Source: a virus
Direction: 5' to 3' (one strand)
IMG/VR virus record: IMGVR_UViG_3300020171_000054
Coordinates: 1-45,516 of that record
DNA: 45,516 bases
Position numbers and translations under genes: made by a program. Within the stretch, counting starts at the first letter, position 1. The number at the start of each line of letters is the position of its first letter. Shown here piece by piece: positions 39,061 to 45,516 of this stretch. The notes beneath the pieces were generated by a model. That model ran no database searches. It was not told the DNA's origin and saw only the letters and a list, made by a program, of their open reading frames with translations.

Positions 39061-41058
39061 CTATGCTGGTTCCCTGAATGCTAGGTATCGCAATACTCCG
39101 CCGATATCACACGTAATCAAACCTTCATGTCCAATCGCCAGCGTAACCGAGTCGGTTGCGACGATGCCTTGGATTGTCATAACCGCCCCGCCGGCAACCT
39201 GCATCTTTATCTCGCTCCCGGCTGTCAGATACACATCGCCACCCGCCTCAATGTGGGTATCAGTCGCCGCGTATACGGTCCCAGTTGTCGACCAGCGAAG
39301 GGATCCAGTTGCATTAAGCAGAAGATAGGTTGTCGCATTCACTCCATACCAATAGTTGCTCGATGGATTGAATGCCTGAATCGGCCCAACAGCTGAATAC
39401 CCTGTACCTCTGAAGTCCCCGCAGTTGACGAACGCGTGAGAGTTCATGTTGAGATCGGCTAACAGCGTTCCGGTTATCGATCCGGATATAAGGATGCCCG
39501 ATCCTGTCCACTTGAAATAGCTAGAGGCATCGCCGATATTGAACAGGGCATTGACGCCACCTTCCCCCAGCCAGAAGCCCGCCGTGTTGTCCGCATAGCT
39601 TGTCTTGCCTAACTTGATCGCCCCGGCATTCGCCAGCGTGATCGTCTGCGCGTCAAGCGTCCCCGTCGTCAGCTTGCTAACCGTCAGCGTGGCAATCTTC
39701 CCGTCCGTAACGGCTAGATCGGTGATCTGATTCGTGCCAATAATGTTCACCGTCGCGTCTAGATTGATGGACGATACCTTGATCGACAGCGTTCCGGCTA
39801 CCGGATTGAACCTGAAGTAGTACGCTCCATGTTCGGCATAGAGTCGCCCAACGTTATCCATGTACGTCTTCCAGTTTGCTCCATCGCTATATCCCAAGTA
39901 GTCGGTAGTGATATAGAGTCCGGCGCTGCTCGGCACACCTGGAAGCGCCCCAGGAATGCCACCTGGAATATCCGTGATGTTGATTCCAGAAAGGTCGTTC
40001 ACGCCCAGCTTGGGAGATAGATCAAACTCCTCCCCCTTGTTGGCGAATGTTAGAGTGATGTCCCCCGGCTTGCCGGTTACGTCGCTTTTCCTGATCTCCA
40101 TCACTCGAACGTCAGTCGTGATATCAATCTCCGGATTATCTACTTGGACCAATGCCCCGATGGTGAATGAATCGATAGACTCGCCCGTCAGTTGATAGAG
40201 GTCCGCTTGATCGATCCAGTACGTATACGCTGGCTCTGAAATGACAGCCAGGTATGCCACAGCCGCGGCGTAAAGTTCAGCCGCTGTCGTGTAGCGCTGA
40301 TCCGTCCAATGATGAGTAATCGTCCCATACGTCGCGGTGTTGTTCGTGATATAAGCGTTGCTCGATGGCTCTTCTGAGGTGATGCCAATCTGATCCGCGC
40401 CCGCATTGGCCCCATGAGGATAGAGCTTCGTTACAAGCCCTGTGAGGTCCTTCTTTCGGCTTATCGACTTCATGTTGCGTCCATAGTCCACATAGGCTGT
40501 AATGGTCGTTGGTGGCACGATGAGGTTGAGCGTCCACGGATAGCTCGACGTGTCGAACGTCCAGAAGTAGCCAGACTGGAAGCGCTTCGGAATATCGAGA
40601 ATCGCTTTCAGAAGCGACACACCCCGTGCCCATTCGTAGAGGTAAGACTCAGAGAAGGCACATGTCCCTATCACCCAGCGTCCGGTTCCTTGTTCGGCGA
40701 GGATCGCAGCAATAGCCGCGGTTGTCCCCGCCGGAGCGCCCGTGTAGAACGTATCATCGAATTCGTCATCCATTAGCGTTCCGAGAACATGCTCACACTC
40801 GAACCGCTGATATTCTTCCCCTCCCTTTTGATCTTTCCAGCTCGTGAGGATCCGGAACAACTCAACCCGCGTGTCGCCGTCGAATATCTCGGCATAGCGC
40901 AGCTCTTGAATCTCAGAAAGGTGAGTGTCGTCTAGTGGCACAGAGAACCATGCCCGCCCGACTTCGTTCGCTCGGAGGTGATAGGCAACGTCGAAGGCGA
41001 GGGGAAGATAGGCCACCTTATTGAGGCTAGTGTCGTAAATGATTACAGGTGCGTTCAT
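39061..41058 (-). CDS. Tal-like tail tip / prophage tail endopeptidase-family protein
   Basis: A 665-residue protein. Residues 1-340 match the tail-associated (gp18/Tal-like) N-terminal fold that caps the tail tip: YHLRANEVGRAWFSVPLDDT, FDGDTRVELFRILTSWKDQK, GGEEYQRFECEHVLGTLMDD, then SLLKAILDIPKRF, RKKDLTGLVTKLYPHGANAG. The C-terminal 250 residues are fibre-like with repeated strands (ITDLAVTDGKIATLTVSKLT, LYADNTAGFW type). It binds Dit in other phages. It starts with an ATGA overlap on the Dit-C-ending gene. No peptidase residues were identified. Confidence 0.85.
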   Translation of the reverse strand: MNAPVIIYDTSLNKVAYLPLAFDVAYHLRANEVGRAWFSVPLDDTHLSEIQELRYAEIFDGDTRVELFRILTSWKDQKGGEEYQRFECEHVLGTLMDDEFDDTFYTGAPAGTTAAIAAILAEQGTGRWVIGTCAFSESYLYEWARGVSLLKAILDIPKRFQSGYFWTFDTSSYPWTLNLIVPPTTITAYVDYGRNMKSISRKKDLTGLVTKLYPHGANAGADQIGITSEEPSSNAYITNNTATYGTITHHWTDQRYTTAAELYAAAVAYLAVISEPAYTYWIDQADLYQLTGESIDSFTIGALVQVDNPEIDITTDVRVMEIRKSDVTGKPGDITLTFANKGEEFDLSPKLGVNDLSGINITDIPGGIPGALPGVPSSAGLYITTDYLGYSDGANWKTYMDNVGRLYAEHGAYYFRFNPVAGTLSIKVSSINLDATVNIIGTNQITDLAVTDGKIATLTVSKLTTGTLDAQTITLANAGAIKLGKTSYADNTAGFWLGEGGVNALFNIGDASSYFKWTGSGILISGSITGTLLADLNMNSHAFVNCGDFRGTGYSAVGPIQAFNPSSNYWYGVNATTYLLLNATGSLRWSTTGTVYAATDTHIEAGGDVYLTAGSEIKMQVAGGAVMTIQGIVATDSVTLAIGHEGLITCDIGGVLRYLAFREPA

Positions 41059-42401
41059 AAGTACCTCGGTTTGTGGCTAGTCTCAAAGTCAGCGTCCCTG
41101 GTTCCGTCGTCATCCTTCCATTGTAGTTCATTCGTCCCGGCGTAGAGTTGAGGAAACTTGCCCGTGAAATATCGCGTCGCATTCACGCCATTGAGTTCGA
41201 CGGTTTGCTCGTCTACGTCGATCACGAGAACGTCGCCCGCTATCAGTGTCCCGGTGTAGCCCATTGACTGAGTAACGTAAGCAAGGGCCGCGATCTCGGC
41301 AGAGCTGACGGCGGTGATCGTTACCGCGCCATGTTTCCATCTAGATGCGAGCGCAATCATGGATGGAGCCGCAGCAATATCTATAGTCCCCACGACTGTA
41401 ACGGAACCAACCGCCGCAAGAGAGGAAATGATTACAATAGGAATAATGCCAGATGCGATTCTGTCTCCATCCGCTGCCAACGAAGACACTGCCTGAACGA
41501 TACAATATGCCAGCGTTCTGTAATCCGCAGTTAAACTAGAAATCGCCACGATGGATGCGCTAGCCAGAGTCCGCGAGCCACCTAATAGAATCAACGAAGG
41601 AACGGAAATTATCGTCACGTCTCCAGACGCAATCCAGTTTCCTGAAGCGGAGAGAGAGGCTCCGGACAAAAGGGCAACAGCTCCCACGCGAATCCTTCCG
41701 GCAGAAGCGGTTACTAAAGGGACTGATGAGATAGACGCATTCGCATAAGCGATGTTGTCCCACGTCAAGCCGCTAGGCAGTATAGCCGGAGGAGTAAAGC
41801 TGGTCGTGATTGTAGATGTTCCCCCACTATGTTTATAGATCATGGACGCTGGTGCTACTGTAAGATCACAAGACCATAAATTATTCAAATCATCCCATGC
41901 TAGTCCGCTAGGATCTGCTGCCGGGCTAGCAAAACTAGTCGTTATTGTTGAGGTTCCGCCAGAATGTTGATATATGCGCCCAGGGTCTATAGCGTCGCAC
42001 GACCAGAGGTTCCCGGCATTATCCCACGTAAGATCATAAGGGGCTGCCGCAGGCGACGCGAAGCTGGCTGTAATCGTAGAAGTTCCGCCAGAGTGATGGT
42101 AAATTGCTTGAGCATCAGTATCACATGACCATAGATTGTTAGCATTATCCCACGTGAGACCGAGAACTAGAGTTGAGGGACTAGCGAAGCTGGTCGTGAT
42201 TGTTGCGGTTCCGCCAGAATGCTGATAAATTTTATCTAAAGCACCACCAGAACACGACCACAGATTGCCGACATTATCCCATGTCAAACCAGAGGGGACA
42301 CCAGGAGAAGAAAAACTTGTTCGAATCGTAGAAGTTCCACCAGAGTATTGGTATATTTTCCCAGTCCATCCATCACACGACCAGAGGTTACCGGCCATCA
42401 T
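41055..42401 (-). CDS. beta-propeller-like repeat protein ending in Dit C-half
   Basis: A 448-residue mosaic. Residues 1-215 hold five full and one closing blade of about 42 residues, each with LTWDNxxNLWSCD and IYxHSGGTSTITTSFASP; the last LTWDN would pair with the first NLWSCD to close a six-bladed ring. Residues about 215-365 are short repeats akin to 43369-45222. The last about 78 residues (MGYTGTLIAGDVLVIDVDEQ, TVELNGVNATRYF, GTNELQWKDDDGT, HKPRYL) match a Dit galectin-like domain. It lies just before Tal. Probably a tail-tip receptor or glycan-binding protein. Confidence 0.78.
   Translation of the reverse strand: MMAGNLWSCDGWTGKIYQYSGGTSTIRTSFSSPGVPSGLTWDNVGNLWSCSGGALDKIYQHSGGTATITTSFASPSTLVLGLTWDNANNLWSCDTDAQAIYHHSGGTSTITASFASPAAAPYDLTWDNAGNLWSCDAIDPGRIYQHSGGTSTITTSFASPAADPSGLAWDDLNNLWSCDLTVAPASMIYKHSGGTSTITTSFTPPAILPSGLTWDNIAYANASISSVPLVTASAGRIRVGAVALLSGASLSASGNWIASGDVTIISVPSLILLGGSRTLASASIVAISSLTADYRTLAYCIVQAVSSLAADGDRIASGIIPIVIISSLAAVGSVTVVGTIDIAAAPSMIALASRWKHGAVTITAVSSAEIAALAYVTQSMGYTGTLIAGDVLVIDVDEQTVELNGVNATRYFTGKFPQLYAGTNELQWKDDDGTRDADFETSHKPRYL
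41760..42390 (-). repeat. tandem DNA repeats encoding propeller blades
   Basis: Five imperfect units of about 125 bases, marked on the plus strand by repeated versions of gttccgccagaatg and tatcccacgt. They encode the 42-residue blades of the 41055-42401 protein. Confidence 0.75.
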
Positions 42402-43011
42402 TCATCACCAGCGCCTTGTTGACTGCCAAACTCCTCATGTGGATGTCATGGTCGCATATAGCATCGAAGTCAACGGCAATAGGGAATCCCGCCTCTCTAA
42501 CGCTCTCGCAGAAGTAGAAGTCTTCTGACAGCCCTTCGGTTCCAAATTCGTCATCATATCCAAACTTGAACGCCGGACGCTGAACCTTCTCCATCACCTC
42601 GCGTTTGATAAGAGTACATGCACAGGTTGTCACGTCTACATGCTGGGCGCCTTCTCCGTGATGAGGAAGATACCCTCCCCTATCTTCGTCCCATCTGAAC
42701 GACATCGGCATCAGGTGGTCTTGCCATATCTGAACCAGCCCGGCAACCATTGGCAAATCATGGGCAAGCAAGCGATCCAAGATGTCCGGCTTTGGAATCG
42801 TGTTCGCATCGAGAAAGAACAGATACGAGTATCGTTCTTTCAAAAACTCTTTGTGGCACAGATTCCTTGCACGATCCCACGGCTTCACGTTCTGTGGAGC
42901 AAACACCTTCAAGTCATACTTGCCAGATCCAAACCACGCGAGAAGGTTCATCGCATTATCTGTCGCGATGTTCCCCAGATTCGGAATGGCGATGAAGATG
43001 CTTGGCTTCAC
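42388..43011 (-). CDS. GT-A-like glycosyltransferase, copy 2
   Basis: A 207-residue protein from a GTG that overlaps the previous stop (TAGTG). It has PSIFIAIPNLGNIATDNAMN, YLFFLDANTIPKPDILDRLL with the metal-site DAN (68-70), VDVTTCACTLIKREVM, and GLSEDFYFCESVREAGFPIA with an ED acid pair near the end, then CDHDIHM. It is shorter than but paralogous to 2398-3210. Its 3' end overlaps the propeller gene by 14 bases. Sugar donor and acceptor unknown. Confidence 0.8.
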   Translation of the reverse strand: MKPSIFIAIPNLGNIATDNAMNLLAWFGSGKYDLKVFAPQNVKPWDRARNLCHKEFLKERYSYLFFLDANTIPKPDILDRLLAHDLPMVAGLVQIWQDHLMPMSFRWDEDRGGYLPHHGEGAQHVDVTTCACTLIKREVMEKVQRPAFKFGYDDEFGTEGLSEDFYFCESVREAGFPIAVDFDAICDHDIHMRSLAVNKALVMNDGR

Positions 43012-43361
43012 TATTCTCCTAGCACATCGTGGCGATTCTGCGCGACGGATTGAATGTTGAATAGTTTCGACTTGCTACCGTCTGGCCTGTCTTTCTGTGG
43101 CCGCCATGCACGCCCTTTCTCATTTGCTGCTGTTTCATTCAGTTGTTTGATTAGTCCGCTCTTCTTTCCCTTGATCACAAGCCACGTCGCATCGTCACAG
43201 ACACATACAGCCCCCTCTGTCTTCTTGCCATGCGTTTCTGGATGATCCTCATAAGCAACAACGTCAACCTGTTCGTATACCTCCCCCCACCAAGAGGGCC
43301 ATTCAAACTGACATTCTTTCTCGGTGCGGTTTTTCTTAATCTTCACCTCGAATGCTTTCAT
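43011..43361 (-). CDS. hypothetical protein before glycosyltransferase
   Basis: A 116-residue protein starting MKAFEVKIKKNRTEKECQFE (ATG after AGGAGGATT; a longer frame to 43412 is not served). It is charged with a beta front (DVVAYEDHPETHGKKTE, AVCVCDDATWLVIKGKKSG) and a basic, Lys/Arg-rich end. No family recognised. It sits between the long repeat protein and the glycosyltransferase. Confidence 0.65.
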   Translation of the reverse strand: MKAFEVKIKKNRTEKECQFEWPSWWGEVYEQVDVVAYEDHPETHGKKTEGAVCVCDDATWLVIKGKKSGLIKQLNETAANEKGRAWRPQKDRPDGSKSKLFNIQSVAQNRHDVLGE

Positions 43362-43368
43362 AATCCTC

Positions 43369-45222
43369 CTATAAATACCTCGGCTCATGCGCCGTCTCAA
43401 AGTCTGCGTCACGGCTCGCGTCGTCGTCTTTCCATATCAGTTCGTTCGTTCCCACGTAGAGCTTCGGGAATGTCCCCGTCATCAGCGAGCGCACATTCGT
43501 CTTGTTCAGTTTGACGGTCATCGCGTCGGTATCAATCACGAGCACGTCACCTGCTGCAAGCGTGCCGGTATATCCGAACAACTGAGTGATGTAGGCAATG
43601 GCGGCGATCTCGGCTAAACTCACTGCCGTTATCGTCACCGCCCCGCTTGCAACCTTCACGCCAGCCGACACCATAGACGCCACGGCAAGGATGGCCACGG
43701 CGGCAAGGACACCTCCAACAGCTTTAGCAATCAGCGACGCAATTACCTGAATAGCAACAGTGGCCGAAGCGATCCTGCCCCCGTCTGCTGCTAGCGATGC
43801 AATCGCCTGAATGGCAGCAGCGGCTACAGCATGAACTCTGCCTGATATAGCAAGCGAAGCAACAGAATCGATCGACACCACGCCGGCCAATCTTCTGAAA
43901 GCGTCTACGTCCAACGACGTTATCGCGTTGATTGCAGCAAGCCCTTGCTGTATACGTAGCGGATCCGCTTCCATCGACGCGACGGCCACGAGCGCCGCAA
44001 TTGCCGAAGCAATCCTGTCGCCATCCGCCCCTAGCGATGCGATTGAGTTGATGTCGATTGTCCCCGATCCGATCCTGTTTGCGGCACAAGCCATGGCCGC
44101 AATGGACTGGATTGCGCAGAAGGCATAAACAACATCTATCCCTGTAGCCGTTGCAATGAGTGACGATATAGCGTTGATTGCAACAATCGCCGAAGCAATC
44201 CGATCTGCGTCAATGGCGAGAGAGGCTGAAGAGTTGATGTCAACAGCAGCTTGACGTTTGCCGTATGCCTGTGCCTCTATTGACGCAATGGCCACGATGG
44301 ACGCGATAGCCGAAGCGATTCTGTCCCCATCCGCCACAAGCGAAGGAACGGCGTTGATGCTTGCAGCGCCACCAGCAGTCCTATTCCCGCCCGCTATAAG
44401 CGACGCGATAGATTGAATGGCAACGGCGGCCAATCGAAGCACATCGCCATCAAGAGTCAATGTTGAGACGGATTCAATCGCGGCCACCGCCGAAGCAATG
44501 AGATCGCCGTCAATGAACATCGAAGCGGCAGAGTCAATCCCTGTCGCCCCCGAGAATGTGCATGTGGATGTACCTGTCACTGACGAAACTATAGCGAATG
44601 CTGCCATTCCCCTGCATAGCGCATTCGCGTCTAGAGACATTGACGCCACAGCGTTGACATCCACCGCGCCAGACATCACTAAGTTTGCTGCTGCGGTAAG
44701 AGCCGCAGCCGCACTGATCGTCGCTCTAGCTGCCCGTATCCGCGCAGCCAAGGCCACAAGAGACGCCACCGATTGAATCGAACACAATCCAGGGCGAACT
44801 CTCAGCGGTTCGGCAGTCAATGACGCCGATGATTCAATCGCGGCCAATGCTGATGCAATCAGGTTTCCGTTGATTTCTAGTGCCGAAACAATGGCAAGCG
44901 CGGCGATGGCAGAAGCAAGCTTGTCGCCATCTATCACAAGCGACGTGCTCGCCTGAATCGCAGAAATAGCCGAAGCAATCCTGTCCCCGTCAACAGACAG
45001 CGATGGGACTGAGCTAATCGCGGTCGCTACTCCCCTCTTGCGGTAGGAAAGAGCGATCAGCGACGATATTGCATCAACCGCAGAGACGGCGGCAGCGGTT
45101 CGGTTTCCGAAAGCGGCCAATGATGCTGCGACAGAGATGGATGTCTCGCCATTTTTTATCGCGAGACCGACTCCCCCTGTCGAGCCATACATCGCCGCGC
45201 CGTACAGATTACGCCCGTAAAT
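43369..45222 (-). CDS. long 20-residue-repeat (solenoid-like) protein ending in Dit C-half
   Basis: A 617-residue protein if started at ATT (45222), or 607 from ATG 45192. AGGAGA lies five bases before the ATT and reads IYGRNLYGAAMYGSTGG; no site serves the ATG, so the ATT start is favoured. Residues about 30-530 consist of roughly 25 units keyed by DGDRIASAIAAIxAIASLxA, Ala/Ile/Ser-rich and likely a beta-solenoid. The last about 80 residues (FGYTGTLAAGDVLVIDTDAM, TVKLNKTNVRSLM, GTNELIWKDDDAS, HEPRYL) match a Dit galectin-like domain. Probably displayed on the tail tip. Confidence 0.72.
   Translation of the reverse strand: MYGRNLYGAAMYGSTGGVGLAIKNGETSISVAASLAAFGNRTAAAVSAVDAISSLIALSYRKRGVATAISSVPSLSVDGDRIASAISAIQASTSLVIDGDKLASAIAALAIVSALEINGNLIASALAAIESSASLTAEPLRVRPGLCSIQSVASLVALAARIRAARATISAAAALTAAANLVMSGAVDVNAVASMSLDANALCRGMAAFAIVSSVTGTSTCTFSGATGIDSAASMFIDGDLIASAVAAIESVSTLTLDGDVLRLAAVAIQSIASLIAGGNRTAGGAASINAVPSLVADGDRIASAIASIVAIASIEAQAYGKRQAAVDINSSASLAIDADRIASAIVAINAISSLIATATGIDVVYAFCAIQSIAAMACAANRIGSGTIDINSIASLGADGDRIASAIAALVAVASMEADPLRIQQGLAAINAITSLDVDAFRRLAGVVSIDSVASLAISGRVHAVAAAAIQAIASLAADGGRIASATVAIQVIASLIAKAVGGVLAAVAILAVASMVSAGVKVASGAVTITAVSLAEIAAIAYITQLFGYTGTLAAGDVLVIDTDAMTVKLNKTNVRSLMTGTFPKLYVGTNELIWKDDDASRDADFETAHEPRYL
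43650..45170 (-). repeat. tandem DNA repeats of about 60-66 bases
   Basis: Recurrent plus-strand phrases such as gccgaagcaatcctgtc and agcgatgcgat, spaced by multiples of about 60-66 bases, encode the 20-22-residue units of the repeat protein. Units differ throughout, so divergence has proceeded. Confidence 0.8.
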
Positions 45223-45231
45223 GGTTGTCTC

Positions 45232-45384
45232 CTATAACCCCAATATCTCTTCAAGCAACGCGACTCGGTCCCTTAACTTGGCCACGCTGTTCTCATTCGC
45301 TGCCGGTCCACGATCCTTCAACGCCCGAATCGCGTCCTTGCGCTTGTCAGCCTTCGCTACGTCAATTTGAGTTGTCTTGGGCAT
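45232..45384 (-). CDS. 50-residue helical protein
   Basis: Reads MPKTTQIDVAKADKRKDAIR then ALKDRGPAANENSVAKLRDR and VALLEEILGL: a basic front and a short leucine-rich helix. The ATG overlaps the previous stop as TAATG. It lies between the split junction gene and the repeat protein. Small phage proteins with the VAKLRDRVALLEEIL ending are often coiled-coil helpers of tail proteins; role not proven. Confidence 0.7.
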   Translation of the reverse strand: MPKTTQIDVAKADKRKDAIRALKDRGPAANENSVAKLRDRVALLEEILGL

Positions 45385-45516
45385 TAAAGCACCGCCTTCT
45401 CTGCTGCTGATTTCTCAATCTCCGTAGCCGCGATTTCGTTCAGCCGTGTGAACTCCTCACTGGCAGACATATCACCATTGAGCATCTGGACAATCTGACT
45501 GCGAAGGATGCCTATC
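45384..45516 (-). CDS. 3' part of the junction-spanning small gene
   Basis: A 43-codon partial frame reading IGILRSQIVQMLNGDMSASE then EFTRLNEIAATEIEKSAAEK and AVL, open to the window end. With bases 1-194 it forms a 108-residue protein (see that entry). Its stop overlaps the next ATG by one base. Confidence 0.75.
   Translation of the reverse strand, partial: IGILRSQIVQMLNGDMSASEEFTRLNEIAATEIEKSAAEKAVL

Noticed and set aside
1-45516. CRISPR arrays, tRNA genes, integrase or att sites
   Set aside because: I saw no regularly spaced perfect repeats, cloverleaf or recombinase signature. A tRNA scan was not possible, so a missed tRNA cannot be excluded.
1-45516. Terminal direct repeat at the window ends
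   Set aside because: The first and last bases show no shared sequence; the ends simply abut within a gene.

Overview
The window looks like one complete circular (or circularly permuted) genome of a tailed, siphovirus-type phage, opened inside a gene. Every gene I can support reads on the minus strand. The partial gene at bases 1-194 and the partial gene at 45384-45516 join in frame across the ends into one 108-codon gene, so coordinates 45516 and 1 are probably adjacent. The DNA is about half G+C by eye. Start sites usually carry a strong AGGAGG-type ribosome site, and genes are packed with 1-14 base overlaps. No integrase, DNA polymerase, tRNA, CRISPR array or recognisable endolysin was seen. 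Encoded signal peptides, a lipoprotein and a likely outer-membrane barrel point to a diderm (Gram-negative-type) host. The host cannot be named from the sequence.

In transcription order (right to left, through the junction), a strong promoter at 35.46 kb lies next to a terminator at 35.52-35.54 kb and separates the late end from the early start. Early genes (35.4-31.7 kb) are a 59-residue XRE regulator, an ERF annealing protein and many tiny proteins, including several zinc-ribbon types and helix-turn-helix proteins. Replication follows (31.7-30.3 kb) with a winged-helix initiator-like protein and a DnaC-like ATPase loader. The accessory zone (30.3-21.9 kb) holds Lar-like and ASCH-like proteins, two ribbon-helix-helix proteins, three HNH nucleases, two internal promoters, decayed gene duplicates and an HExxH membrane protein.

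The packaging and head module (21.9-10.2 kb) has TerS, TerL, a portal fused to a Mu gpF-like domain, HK97-type protease and capsid, a 698-residue secreted-looking repeat protein, connector, head closure and neck genes. The tail module (10.2-3.6 kb) has a tail terminator, tail tube, chaperones joined by a -1 frameshift, a 1200-residue tape measure and the N-terminal half of a distal tail protein (Dit).

The most unusual part lies between the Dit N-half (3.6 kb) and the Tal-like protein (41.06 kb, reached through the junction). This is about 8 kb of cargo: a fibre, two GT-A-like glycosyltransferases, a polysaccharide pyruvyl-transferase-like enzyme, a long 20-residue-repeat protein and a beta-propeller-like protein. 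The last two each end in what looks like the missing C-terminal half of Dit. After Tal come membrane proteins (probable lysis or holin functions), an AT-rich HNH gene, the outer-membrane-like protein, an RNA structure with an anti-Shine-Dalgarno loop plus terminator, a lipoprotein and a 35-residue zinc ribbon.
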